Assembly: GCF_902832845.1 (NCBI RefSeq)
Contig: NZ_CADFDB010000010.1
Span: 62,001-126,000 of the forward strand
Length of the DNA: 64,000 nucleotides
Direction of reading: 5' to 3'
DNA from: Burkholderia metallica
GTDB taxonomy: Bacteria > Pseudomonadota > Gammaproteobacteria > Burkholderiales > Burkholderiaceae
Below, in pieces: positions 55,296 to 64,000 of the stretch (position 1 is its first letter; every line of letters begins with the position of its first letter). The notes under the pieces are model-generated. The model ran no database searches, was not told the origin of the DNA, and saw nothing but the letters and a program-made list of their open reading frames with translations. The position numbers and the translations under genes were made by a program.

Positions 55296-55344
55296 TCATC
55301 TTTTGTCGCCGGCGCGAAGGCATGGCCCCCGCGCGGCGAAACGC

Positions 55345-56505
55345 TCAGGCTGCGGCTGCGGGCTTCGCCGGCTTTTGCAGCTTGCCCTTGCCGGCGCGCT
55401 GGATTTCCTCGAGCTTGATCTCGACGTGACGCGAGAACACGTACTCGGCCGGACGCTGCTTGTCGATCGGGATGTCCGGTGCGAACGGGCCGTCCGTCTT
55501 GATGCCCTTGCGGCTCACGGCGAACGCCTTCAGCGGATGCGCCATCGTGTCCATCACGGCGGTCGCTTCGAAGCCGCAGTGGACCATGCAGTCCGCGCAC
55601 TTCTCGTAGTTGCCCACGCCGTAGTTGTCCCAGTTCGTGTCTTCCATCAGTTCCTTGAAGGTCTTCACGTAACCTTCGCCGACCAGATAGCACGGCTTCT
55701 GCCAGCCGAACACCGTACGCGCCGGGTTGCCCCACGGCGTGCACTTGTACGTCTGGTTGCCGGCCAGGAAGTCGAGGAACAGCGACGACTGGCTGAACGA
55801 CCAGCGCTTGCCGCCTTCGCCGCGCTTCAGGATCTCGCGGAACAGGTTCTTCGTCTTGTCGCGGTTCAGGAAGTGCTGCTGATCCGGTGCGCGCTCGTAC
55901 GCATAGCCCGGCGACACGGTGATGCCGTCGACGCCGATCGGCTTGAGCGTGTCGAAGAACTTCGCGACGCGCTCGGGGACCGCATCGTTGAACAGCGTGC
56001 AGTTGATGTTCACGCGGAAGCCGCGGCGCTTCGCTTCCTTGATCGCCGCGACCGCCTTGTCGTACACGCCTTCCTGCGACACCGAGTGGTCGTGCATCTG
56101 CGCGTCGCCGTCGAGGTGGACCGACCAGACGAAGTACGGGCTCGGCTGGTAGTCGTCCATCTTCTTTTCCATCAGCAGCGCGTTCGTGCAGAGGTAGACG
56201 AACTTCTTGCGCTTCATGATGCCGCGGACGATTTCCGGCATTTCCTTGTGCAGCAGCGGCTCGCCGCCCGCGATCGACACGATCGGTGCGCCGCACTCGT
56301 CGACCGCTTCCAGGCATTCCTGGACGGACAGACGCTGGTTCAGGATGGGGTCCGGGTAATCGATCTTGCCGCAGCCGTTGCACGCGAGGTTGCAGCGGAA
56401 CAGCGGCTCAAGCATCAGCGCGAGCGGATAGCGTTTGTTGCCGGACAGGTGTTGGCGCGTGATGTACGCGCCGACGCGGACTTGCTGGAGCAGCGGAATA
56501 GACAA
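55345..56505 (-). CDS. hpnH: Adenosyl-hopene transferase, radical SAM
   Basis: 386 residues. The radical-SAM cluster motif is CNLACNGC (C38, C42, C45). HpnH adds an adenosyl group to diploptene, the first step to C35 hopanoids. A TTG start at 56505 is set by a very strong AAGGAGGA; the frame has no ATG that would keep the conserved N-terminus. It begins 12 bp after the ispH stop. C-terminal Lys/Pro/Ala tail. Inner-membrane associated. Confidence 0.94.
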   Translation of the reverse strand: MSIPLLQQVRVGAYITRQHLSGNKRYPLALMLEPLFRCNLACNGCGKIDYPDPILNQRLSVQECLEAVDECGAPIVSIAGGEPLLHKEMPEIVRGIMKRKKFVYLCTNALLMEKKMDDYQPSPYFVWSVHLDGDAQMHDHSVSQEGVYDKAVAAIKEAKRRGFRVNINCTLFNDAVPERVAKFFDTLKPIGVDGITVSPGYAYERAPDQQHFLNRDKTKNLFREILKRGEGGKRWSFSQSSLFLDFLAGNQTYKCTPWGNPARTVFGWQKPCYLVGEGYVKTFKELMEDTNWDNYGVGNYEKCADCMVHCGFEATAVMDTMAHPLKAFAVSRKGIKTDGPFAPDIPIDKQRPAEYVFSRHVEIKLEEIQRAGKGKLQKPAKPAAAA

Positions 56506-56517
56506 GAGATGTCCTCC

Positions 56518-57459
56518 TTAAACTTCGCGGGCGACAGCTTGCGTGAGCTTCGCCGGCAACTTGAATTCGACTTTTTCCTCGCGGCCCGCCATCGTCGTGA
56601 CGTCGACGGGCCCCAGCGCGCGCAACGCGCCGATTACATCTTCGACCATTTCCTCGGGCGCGGACGCCCCGGCGGTCAGGCCCACGGTCTGCGCATTCGC
56701 GAACCATTCGGCCTTGATTTCCGATCCGTCGGCGACGAGATAGCTCGGCACACCGCTTTCGGTGCCGATCTCGCGCAGGCGGTTCGAGTTCGAGCTGTTC
56801 GTCGCACCGACCACGAGCAGCACGTCGACCTGTTCGCTCAGCTCGCGCACGGCGGCCTGGCGATTTTGCGTCGCGTAGCAGATGTCGCGCGTGTCCGGGC
56901 CGACGAGGTCGGTGAACCGGCGCTGCAGCGCTTCGATGATGCCGCGCGTATCGTCGACCGACAGCGTGGTCTGCGTAATGTACGCGACCGGCGTGTCGAC
57001 GGGCAGCGTCAGCGTATCGACTTCCGCTTCGCTCTGCACGAGGATCACCTCGGCCGGAATCTGGCCGATCGTCCCCTCGACTTCCGGGTGGCCCGCGTGG
57101 CCGATCAGGATCAGCCGGCGGCCCGCCGCGACGTACTGACGGCCCTGCACGTGCACTTTCGTGACGAGCGGGCAGGTGGCGTCGAGCACGTCGAGCCCGC
57201 GCGTTTGCGCGTCGTGCTCGACCGTCTGGGCGACACCGTGCGCGCTGAAGATCGCGACAGCGCCGTGCGGCACCTCGTCGAGTTCCTCAACGAATCGTGC
57301 CCCTTTATTACGCAGATTTTCGACGACATGCCGGTTATGCACGATCTCATGACGCACATAGACCGGCGCACCGTGCTGTTGCAGCGCGCGATCGACGATC
57401 TCGATCGCACGGACAACCCCCGCACAAAAGCCGCGGGGCTGGGCAAGGATGACTCGCAT
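56518..57459 (-). CDS. ispH: HMBPP reductase (IspH/LytB)
   Basis: 313 residues. The three Fe-S cysteines are in RGFCAGV (C12), [12 protein letters not shown] and [10 protein letters not shown], and the substrate-contact residues [24 protein letters not shown] and NSSNSNRL are in place. It makes IPP and DMAPP at the end of the MEP pathway, supplying squalene for hopanoids. Linkage to hpnH suggests a dedicated copy. The ATG at 57459 gives the standard N-terminus [10 protein letters not shown]. Confidence 0.95.
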   Translation of the reverse strand: MRVILAQPRGFCAGVVRAIEIVDRALQQHGAPVYVRHEIVHNRHVVENLRNKGARFVEELDEVPHGAVAIFSAHGVAQTVEHDAQTRGLDVLDATCPLVTKVHVQGRQYVAAGRRLILIGHAGHPEVEGTIGQIPAEVILVQSEAEVDTLTLPVDTPVAYITQTTLSVDDTRGIIEALQRRFTDLVGPDTRDICYATQNRQAAVRELSEQVDVLLVVGATNSSNSNRLREIGTESGVPSYLVADGSEIKAEWFANAQTVGLTAGASAPEEMVEDVIGALRALGPVDVTTMAGREEKVEFKLPAKLTQAVAREV

Positions 57460-57860
57460 AGGTGAGCGAACTCCGACGACAGACGCCGGGGTTCGAGGAG
57501 CTGGCACGGCTCGCTCGCCCCGGCTTGATGTTATGAAGGCAGGAACGAACCGGCCGGCCAGGCCCCGGAACCCCGAATTAATCGCGCATTTTAACCCTAT
57601 CGGGAAGTCCGTGCTCTGGTGCCGTATCCGGCGTGTTGCATTTGCGGCAGAGCCGCGTCGGCGCTGGCGCGCGCGGAACCCAGTAAACTACGCGGTTTGG
57701 CGGGCGGCCGCTCCGGCCGCCCGGCGTCGCGCTCATTTCAAGGCCATTCGATGACCGTCGGTTCTTACGCGTATTGCCCGGCCGCTCGTGCGGTTTCAGG
57801 CGTTTTGTTCCAGACCCCCATTCACTTTGCCGACATCGGCGCCCGGCAGGAGGCGTGCCG
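57460..57860. other. Divergent ispH/hpnB promoter interval
   Basis: 401 bp. Partly AT-rich around 57575-57605. Candidate small frames here have no ribosome site. It should carry the promoters for both hopanoid units. Confidence 0.5.
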
Positions 57861-59048
57861 ATGATGCTGGTCCTCGCATTCCTGGTGTCCGGCCTGTCAC
57901 TGATGATCTGGATCGTGCTGCTCGTCGCGCGCGGCGGCTTCTGGCGCGCGGTGCCCGCGCGGCCGCTGCCGCCCGACGCGCGCGGCGCGGCGGCCGAGGC
58001 CGGCTGGCCGGCCGTCGTCGCGGTCGTGCCGGCGCGCAACGAGGCCGACGTGATCGCCCGGGCGGCGACTTCGCTGCTCGAGCAGGATTACCCGGGTCAC
58101 TTCCATCTGATCATCGTCGACGACCACAGCGACGACGGCACCGCCGACGCGGCCCGCGCGGCCGCGCTCGCGATCAACCGCGCCGACCGGCTGACGGTGC
58201 TGGCCGCGAAGCCGCTGCCGGCCGGCTGGTCGGGCAAGGTGTGGGCGCAGTCGCAGGGGATCGCCGCGGTGCGGACGCTCGGCCTGCCGGCCGACTACCT
58301 GCTGCTGACGGATGCCGACATCGGCCATCCGGGCGACGCCGTCGCGCAGCTCGTCACGCGCGCGCAGGCCGAGCACCGCGATCTCGTGTCGCTGATGGTG
58401 CGGCTGCGCTGCGATTCGTTCTGGGAAAAGGCGCTGATTCCGGCGTTCGTGTTCTTCTTCGCGAAGCTCTATCCGTTCTCGTGGATCAACAACCCGCGCA
58501 ACCGCACGGCCGGCGCCGCCGGCGGCTGCATGCTCGTGAAGCGCACGGCGCTCGAGGAAGCGGGCGGCATCGAGTCGATCCGCGGCGCGCTGATCGACGA
58601 CTGCAGCCTCGCCGCGCAGATCAAGCATCGCGGCGAAGGCCGTCATCCGATCCGGCTCGACCTGGCCGATCGCAGCGTGTCGCTGCGCCCGTACGACAGC
58701 TGGCGCGACATCTGGAACATGATCGCGCGCACCGCGTTCACGCAGCTGCACTATTCGCCGCTGCTGCTGGCCGGCACGCTGCTCGGGATGACGATCATCT
58801 ACCTCGTGCCGCCCGTCGCGGCGCTCGCGTACGGCGCGCGCGCATGGCCTGCGTGGCTCGCGTGGGCGTCGATGTGCGCCGCGTATGCGCCGATGCTGCG
58901 CTACTACCGCCGCTCGCCGCTGTGGGCGCCGGCGCTGCCGCTCGTCGCGCTGTTCTACGTGGGCGCGACGTTCGCGTCCGCGTGGCGCTACTGGCGCGGC
59001 AAGGGCGGCCAGTGGAAGGCGCGCGTGCAGGCGCCGGTGGATCGCTGA
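57861..59048 (+). CDS. hpnB: Hopanoid-associated glycosyltransferase
   Basis: 395 residues. N-terminal transmembrane helix, then a GT2 domain: VVPARNEADVIARAATSLLEQDYPG, IIVDDHSDDGTADAAR and LLLTDADIGHP (DxD), followed by two or three C-terminal helices. HpnB is linked to hopanoid modification by context in many genomes; its exact product is not established. CAGGAGG at 57847-57853 before the ATG at 57861. Confidence 0.9.
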   Translation: MMLVLAFLVSGLSLMIWIVLLVARGGFWRAVPARPLPPDARGAAAEAGWPAVVAVVPARNEADVIARAATSLLEQDYPGHFHLIIVDDHSDDGTADAARAAALAINRADRLTVLAAKPLPAGWSGKVWAQSQGIAAVRTLGLPADYLLLTDADIGHPGDAVAQLVTRAQAEHRDLVSLMVRLRCDSFWEKALIPAFVFFFAKLYPFSWINNPRNRTAGAAGGCMLVKRTALEEAGGIESIRGALIDDCSLAAQIKHRGEGRHPIRLDLADRSVSLRPYDSWRDIWNMIARTAFTQLHYSPLLLAGTLLGMTIIYLVPPVAALAYGARAWPAWLAWASMCAAYAPMLRYYRRSPLWAPALPLVALFYVGATFASAWRYWRGKGGQWKARVQAPVDR

Positions 59049-59087
59049 GGATTGCGCGGGAGGCGAGCCTCCCGACAGCCGGAAAGC

Positions 59088-59127
59088 AGACAGCCCGATC
59101 GGGGAACCGGTCGGGCTGTCTCGTTTT
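59088..59127 (+). terminator. Terminator after hpnB
   Basis: AGACAGCCCGA (59088-59098) pairs with TCGGGCTGTCT (59111-59121) with further pairing inside, followed by CGTTTT. It ends hpnB before the converging coiled-coil gene. Confidence 0.8.
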
Positions 59128-59149
59128 CGGCGGTGGGACTTGCCGGTCC

Positions 59150-60574
59150 TTAACGCTGGGTCAGCATCATGTACATCTGGATCACGACGTCCGGCGAGAA
59201 CGTGAACGGCACCCAGCCGTAGCCCGTGTGGCGGGCGACCAGCAGGCGGTCGCCGTTCGACTGCTTCTGCACGGCCATCATCGGGTTCTTCGTCGTCACG
59301 AAGCGCCAGCCGGCCGGGATGCCGGGCGGCGGCTCCGGCTGCATCGACGCGCGCGCGTGCGCGAGTTCCTCGATCAGCTGGCCCAGTTGCTCCGGATGCA
59401 GCGTGATCGACTCGCCGTTGATGGTCAGCGTGAGTTCGTTCTGCGACGGACGCGCCACGTGCAGCGTCGATTTGTCGGCCGGGGCCGGCGCGGGGGTGAC
59501 GACTTCGGCATCGCCTTCAACCGGCGTTTCGGCTGGCGCCGTCGCGACGATCGCCGTTTCGACGGCGGCCGTCGCGGGCGCGATCACGGCCGGTTCCGCG
59601 GCCGGCGTATCGGCCGGCGCAGGTTCGACGACTTCGGCCGCAATGGCCGGCGCGGCAACCGCGCTCGTCGCGGCTTCGCTGACGACGGCCTCGACCAGCG
59701 CCTCCGCGTCGGCGATGGCCTTCGCGTGGTGCTGCGCAGCCGCTTCGGCCTGCGCGATCGCTTCGGTGTGGCGTTGCGTGATGGCCTCGGCCTGCGCGGC
59801 GGCCTCGGCGTGGCGTTGCGCGGCCGCCTCGGCTCGGGCGATCGCCTCGGTATGGCGTTGCGCGATGGCTTCGGCCTCGGCGGTGGCGTCGGCATGACGC
59901 TGCGCGGCGGCCTGCGTTTCCGCGATCGCCTGCGTGTGCTGCTGCGCGAGCGCTTCGGCCTGGGCGATCGCTTCGGTGTGGCGCCGCGCGGCGGCTTCGG
60001 CTTCGGCGATGGCGGCCGCATGACGCTGCGTGGCCGCTTCGGCTTCGGCGGTCGCCTCCGCGTGACGCTTCGCGGCGGCCTCGGCTTCGATCGTCGCGGC
60101 CGCATGGCGCTGCGCAGCCGCTTCGGCTGCGGTGGCGGCCGCATGATGACGTTGCGCGGCGGCTTCGGCTTCGGCGATCGCGGCCGCATGGCGCTGCGAC
60201 GCGGCTTCCGCATCCGCGTGACGCTGCGCGAGCGCTTCGGTCAGCGCGGTGGCTTCCGCGTGGCGCTGCACGGCGGCTTCGGCTTGTGCGGCGGCGTCGG
60301 TATGGCGCTGGGCGGCGGCTTCGGCCGCGGCGGTCGCGCTGGCATGGCGCTGCTGCGCGGCTTCGGCCTCGGCGGCGGCGGCCGTGTGGCGCTGCGCGGC
60401 GGCCTGCGCTTCGATTTCCGCGGCAGCGTGACGTTCCGCCGCCGCCTGGGCTTCCGCTGCCGCGGCGCGCGCGAAGGCTTCCGCGCTGCGGGCCGCCTGC
60501 TGCGCGGCGTGGTGATCGTGGAGGAGCTGATCGACGCCCACGGTGAGCGAAGCGATCTGATCGTTCAGGTTCAT
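59150..60574 (-). CDS. Coiled-coil protein with 14-residue His-periodic repeats
   Basis: 474 residues. Residues 1-30 are MNLNDQIASLTVGVDQLLHD; about 48-292 are some 18 units of a 14-residue AEAxAQRHxxAxA pattern; 300-370 are Ala/Pro/Glu/Val-rich linker; the last 100 residues (LTLTINGESITLHPEQLGQLIEELAHARASM to YGWVPFTFSPDVVIQMYMMLTQR) form a conserved-looking folded domain. No signal or membrane span. The linker and end resemble phasin-like or scaffold proteins, but I do not recognise the family. It lies inside the hopanoid gene block. Confidence 0.8.
   Translation of the reverse strand: MNLNDQIASLTVGVDQLLHDHHAAQQAARSAEAFARAAAAEAQAAAERHAAAEIEAQAAAQRHTAAAAEAEAAQQRHASATAAAEAAAQRHTDAAAQAEAAVQRHAEATALTEALAQRHADAEAASQRHAAAIAEAEAAAQRHHAAATAAEAAAQRHAAATIEAEAAAKRHAEATAEAEAATQRHAAAIAEAEAAARRHTEAIAQAEALAQQHTQAIAETQAAAQRHADATAEAEAIAQRHTEAIARAEAAAQRHAEAAAQAEAITQRHTEAIAQAEAAAQHHAKAIADAEALVEAVVSEAATSAVAAPAIAAEVVEPAPADTPAAEPAVIAPATAAVETAIVATAPAETPVEGDAEVVTPAPAPADKSTLHVARPSQNELTLTINGESITLHPEQLGQLIEELAHARASMQPEPPPGIPAGWRFVTTKNPMMAVQKQSNGDRLLVARHTGYGWVPFTFSPDVVIQMYMMLTQR
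59698..60432 (-). repeat. Degenerate 42-bp tandem repeats inside the coiled-coil gene
   Basis: About 18 units of 42 bp, one shortened to 30 bp, coding the 14-residue AEAxAQRHxxAxA pattern. Copies differ at many third positions and some residues, so it is an old, partly diverged array. Likely length-variable between strains. It is in-frame coding, not a CRISPR. Confidence 0.85.
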
Positions 60575-60682
60575 GCGTGTCTTCTCTGCGTAAGACCCGC
60601 GATTTTACCCGCTGCACCGGTGCCGGGCCGAGCGGCACGTGTAACAAAGTGCGCAAAGCGGCGTGCCGCGTGCCGCCTTGTG

Positions 60683-61690
60683 TTATTTCAGGTAGCCCGC
60701 GGAGCCGAACCAGTCGAGCGCATCGCGCAGCCCTTCGCGGTACGGGCGCGCACGGTAGCCGAGCTCGCGCTCGGCCTTCGCGGACGTGAAATACATCTTG
60801 TTCTTCGACATCCGCAGCCCGTCCACGGTGACGAACGGCTCCTTCTTCGTGAACTTCGCGACCGCTTCGGCGCCGACCGCGAGCGGGTAGAGCGGCCAGC
60901 GCGGCAGCGCGATCGTCGGCGCCTTGCGGTTCGTCATCTGCGCGATGTCGGCGAGCATCTGCTGCAGCGGCAGGTTCTCCCCGCCGAGGATGTAGCGCTC
61001 GCCGATCCGGCCGTGCTCCAGCGCGAGGAAGTGGCCGTGCGCGACGTCGTCGACGTGCACGAGGTTCAGGCCGGTATCGACGAACGCGGGAATCTTGCCG
61101 AGCGCGGCCTCGACGATGATGCGGCCGGTCGGCGTCGGCTTCACGTCGCGTGGGCCGATCGGCGTCGACGGATTGACGATCACGGCCGGCAGCCCTTCGT
61201 CGGCGATCATCCGTTCGACCGCGCGTTCCGCGAGCACCTTGCTGCGCTTGTACACGCCGATCGCCTGCTCGGCCGTGAGTGGCCGGTTTTCGTCGGACGG
61301 ATCGCCGGCGCTCGTCACCTTCAGCGTCGCGACGCTGCTCGTATAGACGATCCGCTCGACGCCTTCCGCGCGCGCCGCGCGCATCGTCGCGACCGCGCCC
61401 TCGAGGTTCGCGCGCTCGATCTCGTCGGGATCGGGCGCCCACAGCCGGTAGTCGGCGGCCACGTGCAGCAGGTAGCGCACGCCGCGCAGCGCGGCGCGCA
61501 TCGACGCCTCGTCGCGCATGTCGCCGGTGACGATCTCGGCGTCGAGATCCGCCACGTTCGTGCGCGGGCTGGTCGGGCGCACGAGCACGCGCACCGCATA
61601 GCCTTTCTGCTGCGCGATGCGCGCGACGGCCGAGCCGACGAAACCGGACGCGCCGGTGACGAGAACGAGATCGCGGGAGGTATCAGTCAT
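60683..61690 (-). CDS. hpnA: Hopanoid-associated sugar epimerase
   Basis: 335 residues, extended SDR: LVTGASGFVGSAVARIAQQKG at the N-terminus, TSSVATLKV, and the YKRSKVLAE catalytic YxxxK. Matches hopanoid-associated sugar epimerase HpnA, which sits with hpnB in most hopanoid clusters. Its exact substrate is not known. It lies 109 bp upstream of the repeat protein, in the same direction. Confidence 0.92.
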   Translation of the reverse strand: MTDTSRDLVLVTGASGFVGSAVARIAQQKGYAVRVLVRPTSPRTNVADLDAEIVTGDMRDEASMRAALRGVRYLLHVAADYRLWAPDPDEIERANLEGAVATMRAARAEGVERIVYTSSVATLKVTSAGDPSDENRPLTAEQAIGVYKRSKVLAERAVERMIADEGLPAVIVNPSTPIGPRDVKPTPTGRIIVEAALGKIPAFVDTGLNLVHVDDVAHGHFLALEHGRIGERYILGGENLPLQQMLADIAQMTNRKAPTIALPRWPLYPLAVGAEAVAKFTKKEPFVTVDGLRMSKNKMYFTSAKAERELGYRARPYREGLRDALDWFGSAGYLK

Positions 61691-61864
61691 GCGTTTCCTT
61701 CGGAGCCGCGCGGGCGGCGCGGCGGTTGAGCGTCGGCGAGATTGTACGTGGTCGGCGCGCGCGGCGACGCCGCGCCATGACGGATCTGCACCGGCCCCGG
61801 CCCGTGTGCGAAGCGGCCGACGCGACTACAATGCCGGGCTTGAATGCAACCGGAGGGCGACGCG

Positions 61865-62161
61865 ATGAGCCGCAATGAACTGGACGAACGGATCGAGACC
61901 TACTACGTGCGGGTGCGCGGCGTCGTGCAGGGCGTCGGCTTCCGTCATGCGACGGTGCGCGAAGCGCATGCGCTGAAGCTGCGCGGCTGGGTCGCGAATC
62001 TCGAAGACGGCACCGTCGAGGCGATGATCCAGGGCCCCGGCGCGCAGATCGACCGGATGCTCGCGTGGCTGCGCCACGGGCCGCCGGCCGCGCGCGTGAC
62101 CGAGGTGACGTTCGAGGAACGCCGGACCGAAAGGCGCTTCGAGCGCTTCCAGCAGCAGTAA
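61865..62161 (+). CDS. acyP: Acylphosphatase
   Basis: 98 residues, family length. YVRVRGVVQGVGFRHATVREA carries the catalytic Arg and LRGWVANLEDGTVEAMIQG the catalytic Asn. Hydrolyses acyl phosphates. CGGAGGG at 61851-61857 sets the ATG at 61865. It is 17 bp upstream of the permease. Confidence 0.93.
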   Translation: MSRNELDERIETYYVRVRGVVQGVGFRHATVREAHALKLRGWVANLEDGTVEAMIQGPGAQIDRMLAWLRHGPPAARVTEVTFEERRTERRFERFQQQ

Positions 62162-62177
62162 GCGGCGCGCGACGATC

Positions 62178-63077
62178 ATGACGGGGTATCCGGAGGCCGG
62201 ACGCGGCCTCGTGCTGTCGGTGGCGGCGTCGATGCTGTTCGCGCTGATGTCCGCGTACGCGAAACTGCTTGCGCCGCTCACGGGGCTCGACATCTTCGCG
62301 TGGCGCGTGTTATGGACCGCGCCGGGCGCGCTCGCACTGATCGCGCTGCGCGGCCGCCGGCCGATGCTCGTCGATCTGCTGCGCCGGAGCGTGCGCGACG
62401 GGCGTCTGCTGATTGCGCTACCGGTGAGCGCCGCGCTGCTCGGCGTGCAGTTGTGGCTGTTCCTGTGGGCGCCGCTGCACGGGCGCATGCTCGAAGTGTC
62501 GCTCGGCTATTTCCTGCTGCCGCTGACGATGGTGCTCGTCGGCCGCTTCTACTATCGCGAACGGCTCGATCCGCTGCAATGGGCGGCGGTCGCGTGCGCC
62601 GCGCTCGGCGTCGCGCACGAAGTGTGGGCGACCCGCGCGTTCGCGTGGCCGACGCTCGTCGTCGCGCTCGGCTATCCGCCGTATTTCGTGCTGCGCCGGC
62701 GCATCAACGCCGATTCGCTCGCCGCGTTCGCGGTCGAGATCGCGCTGCTGTGCCCGATCGCGTTCGCGATGGTCGCGACGAGCACGACGCGCGTGGCCGA
62801 CCATCCGGTGCTGTGGGCCGTGCTGCTGCCGGGGCTCGGCGTGCTCAGCACGCTTGCGCTCGCGAGCTACCTGAAGGCGAGCCGAATGCTGCCGATGGCG
62901 CTGTTCGGGATTCTCGGCTACGTCGAGCCGGTGCTGCTCGTCGCGGTGTCGCTGCTGCTGCTCGGCGAGACGCTGAGCGTCGCGAAGCTCGCGACGTACG
63001 GGCCGATCTGGGTCGCCGTCGCGCTGACCGCGTGGCACAGCGCGCTGCTGATGCGGCGCCTGCCCGCGCGCGGATGA
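62178..63077 (+). CDS. rarD: EamA/RarD-family permease
   Basis: 299 residues with ten transmembrane helices, DMT superfamily, RarD branch (FAWRVLWTAPGALALIALRGRR; GYFLLPLTMVLVGRFYYRERL; FGILGYVEPVLLVAVSLLLLGE). Such proteins export or take up small metabolites; the substrate is unknown. It follows acyP closely. Confidence 0.88.
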   Translation: MTGYPEAGRGLVLSVAASMLFALMSAYAKLLAPLTGLDIFAWRVLWTAPGALALIALRGRRPMLVDLLRRSVRDGRLLIALPVSAALLGVQLWLFLWAPLHGRMLEVSLGYFLLPLTMVLVGRFYYRERLDPLQWAAVACAALGVAHEVWATRAFAWPTLVVALGYPPYFVLRRRINADSLAAFAVEIALLCPIAFAMVATSTTRVADHPVLWAVLLPGLGVLSTLALASYLKASRMLPMALFGILGYVEPVLLVAVSLLLLGETLSVAKLATYGPIWVAVALTAWHSALLMRRLPARG

Positions 63078-63490
63078 GCGCCGGTCGCGTCGCGGCGGCT
63101 GCCTGCAGCGTGTCGTGTCGTGTCGCGTCTCGTCGCGGCTCGCAAAACAGCCGCCCGCAGTGGTCGAACACGTCGTTGCTGACCGCAAACTGGCGTCGCG
63201 CTGACATGAGTCTGGCGACGCTGCCTGCTTTGTCCCGCAAGGCTCGCGCGTGTAATCGAACAGAAGATTCGGTTGCACTTTGTTACTTAGGGTCTCCCCC
63301 GATCGGCCATTAGACTGGCCTGACCGACTTCCCTTCGTATGCAGCCTTTTTCGATGAACGGTCATCTCCGTGCGCGGCCGGCCGCGTCGGCGCGATGCGG
63401 GCATACGCGTATCGCCGCCGATTCCGCTCGCCTTCTCTTTCCCGATCCCTTCCGCGGTGCATGCCGCATCGCCGTCGTGCGGGTGCGCTC
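63078..63490. other. Gene-free interval before the OpgC-like gene
   Basis: 413 bp. An imperfect inverted repeat (CGGCCATTAGACTGGCC) lies at about 63302-63318. A 48-codon frame (63355-63500) overlaps the next ATG but has no ribosome site. I see nothing else. Confidence 0.5.
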
Positions 63491-64000
63491 ATGGCGTTGA
63501 GCGTGCCGCCCGCCCCGGTTCAGCCGTCGCGCGGCGGCCGCCTGATCGAAGTCGATTTCTTCCGCGGCATCGTGCTGCTGATGATCGTCGTCGATCACAT
63601 CGGCGCGAGCGTGCTGTCGCGCGTCACGCTGCACGCGTTCGCGCTGTGCGACGCGGCCGAAGTCTTCGTCTTTCTCGGCGGCTTCGCGACCGCGAGCGCC
63701 TATGGCGCGATCGCCGAACGGCACGGCGCGCGCGCCGCGCAAAAGCGCTTCGTGCGGCGCGCGATGCAGATCTACCGCGCGTTTCTCGCGACGTCGACGC
63801 TGATGCTCGTCGTGTCGGCCGTGCTCGACCACTACGGAATCGACGCGCCGAACCTCGCGCTCGACGACGTCAGCGTGATGCTCGCGTCGCCGCTCACGGG
63901 CGCCGCCGAGTTGCTGACCTTCCAGCGCCAGCCGTATCTCGCATCGGTGCTGCCGATGTACGTGCTGTTCGCGCTCGCGTCGCCGGTGCTCGTGCCGTTC
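63491..64000 (+). CDS. OpgC-like membrane acyltransferase, 3' end missing
   Basis: 170 codons run off the right edge. RLIEVDFFRGIVLLMIVVDHIGASV, FLGGFATASAYG and the following helices match OpgC, a ten-helix membrane protein that succinylates osmoregulated periplasmic glucans. The ATG at 63491 gives MALSVPPAPVQPSRGG. Only the N-terminal third is visible. Confidence 0.85.
   Translation, partial: MALSVPPAPVQPSRGGRLIEVDFFRGIVLLMIVVDHIGASVLSRVTLHAFALCDAAEVFVFLGGFATASAYGAIAERHGARAAQKRFVRRAMQIYRAFLATSTLMLVVSAVLDHYGIDAPNLALDDVSVMLASPLTGAAELLTFQRQPYLASVLPMYVLFALASPVLVPF

Noticed and set aside
59698-60432. Regularly spaced repeats suggesting CRISPR
   Set aside because: Units are 42 bp, adjacent without spacers and in frame; they code the coiled coil.
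57788-61729. 1313-codon plus-strand frame over hpnB and the repeat gene
   Set aside because: The Gly/Arg/Phe-rich region is the antisense of the coiled-coil repeat; it is a shadow with no independent evidence.
63355-63500. 48-codon frame overlapping the OpgC-like start
   Set aside because: No ribosome site; Arg/Ala-rich; chance open frame in high-GC DNA.

Overview
The window is 64 kb of GC-rich, densely coded DNA. Gene content and protein style point to a Burkholderia, most likely of the Burkholderia cepacia complex: a complete non-phosphorylative L-arabinose operon, a ferulate operon, a Burkholderia-type trimeric porin and hopanoid hpn genes. I cannot tell the replicon from the sequence. 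I saw no insertion sequence, prophage, CRISPR array, rRNA or tRNA; it reads as accessory catabolic chromosome.

Layout. 1-8982: a divergent LysR regulator (cut by the left edge) and a seven-gene L-arabinose operon (araC-D-A-F-G-H-B order by function). 9154-18493: a hydroxycinnamate regulon with a MarR regulator, then ech-vdh-fcs, then an aromatic-acid MFS importer, a porin and a lipoprotein feruloyl esterase. Two copies of one palindrome, ATCAGG-N3-CCTGAT, precede the two transcription units. 18564-21664: an Lrp regulator divergent from a diaminopropionate ammonia-lyase and an M20 amidohydrolase. 21783-29442: a class III aminotransferase, a GNAT, a glycine-zipper lipoprotein, two tandem amidohydrolases, a small exported SnoaL-like protein and a LysR. 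29974-36407: an orphan amino-acid binding protein with a PhyH dioxygenase, a HutC-type and an XRE-cupin regulator, a class II aldolase, a DapA-like lyase overlapping a MOSC gene, and an SDR. 36807-41728: YceH, a secreted lipase, DAHP synthase and a PRC-barrel protein.

41796-47254 is the most interesting block: seven consecutive minus-strand genes. An ECF41/SigJ-type sigma factor (WLPEP linker and DGGGK motif) starts inside the stop codon of a DapF-like gene whose second catalytic cysteine is replaced by serine. Downstream lie a carboxymuconolactone-decarboxylase-family protein, a cupin, a LysR, an NmrA-type oxidoreductase and an OsmC protein. An exact TGTCACA-N16-CGTC sequence, which fits the ECF41 promoter pattern as I recall it, stands before the LysR gene. 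I infer a stress-responsive ECF41 circuit.

47579-55127: a sodium:alanine symporter, cstA-ybdD with a 13-bp perfect palindrome upstream, a hemolysin III protein, two small NTF2/DOPA-dioxygenase genes and a three-gene operon of small proteins of unknown function. 55345-61690: hopanoid genes ispH-hpnH, hpnB and hpnA, interrupted by a gene for a coiled-coil protein with a 14-residue histidine-periodic repeat. 61865-64000: acylphosphatase, an EamA/RarD permease and the start of an OpgC-like membrane protein cut by the right edge.
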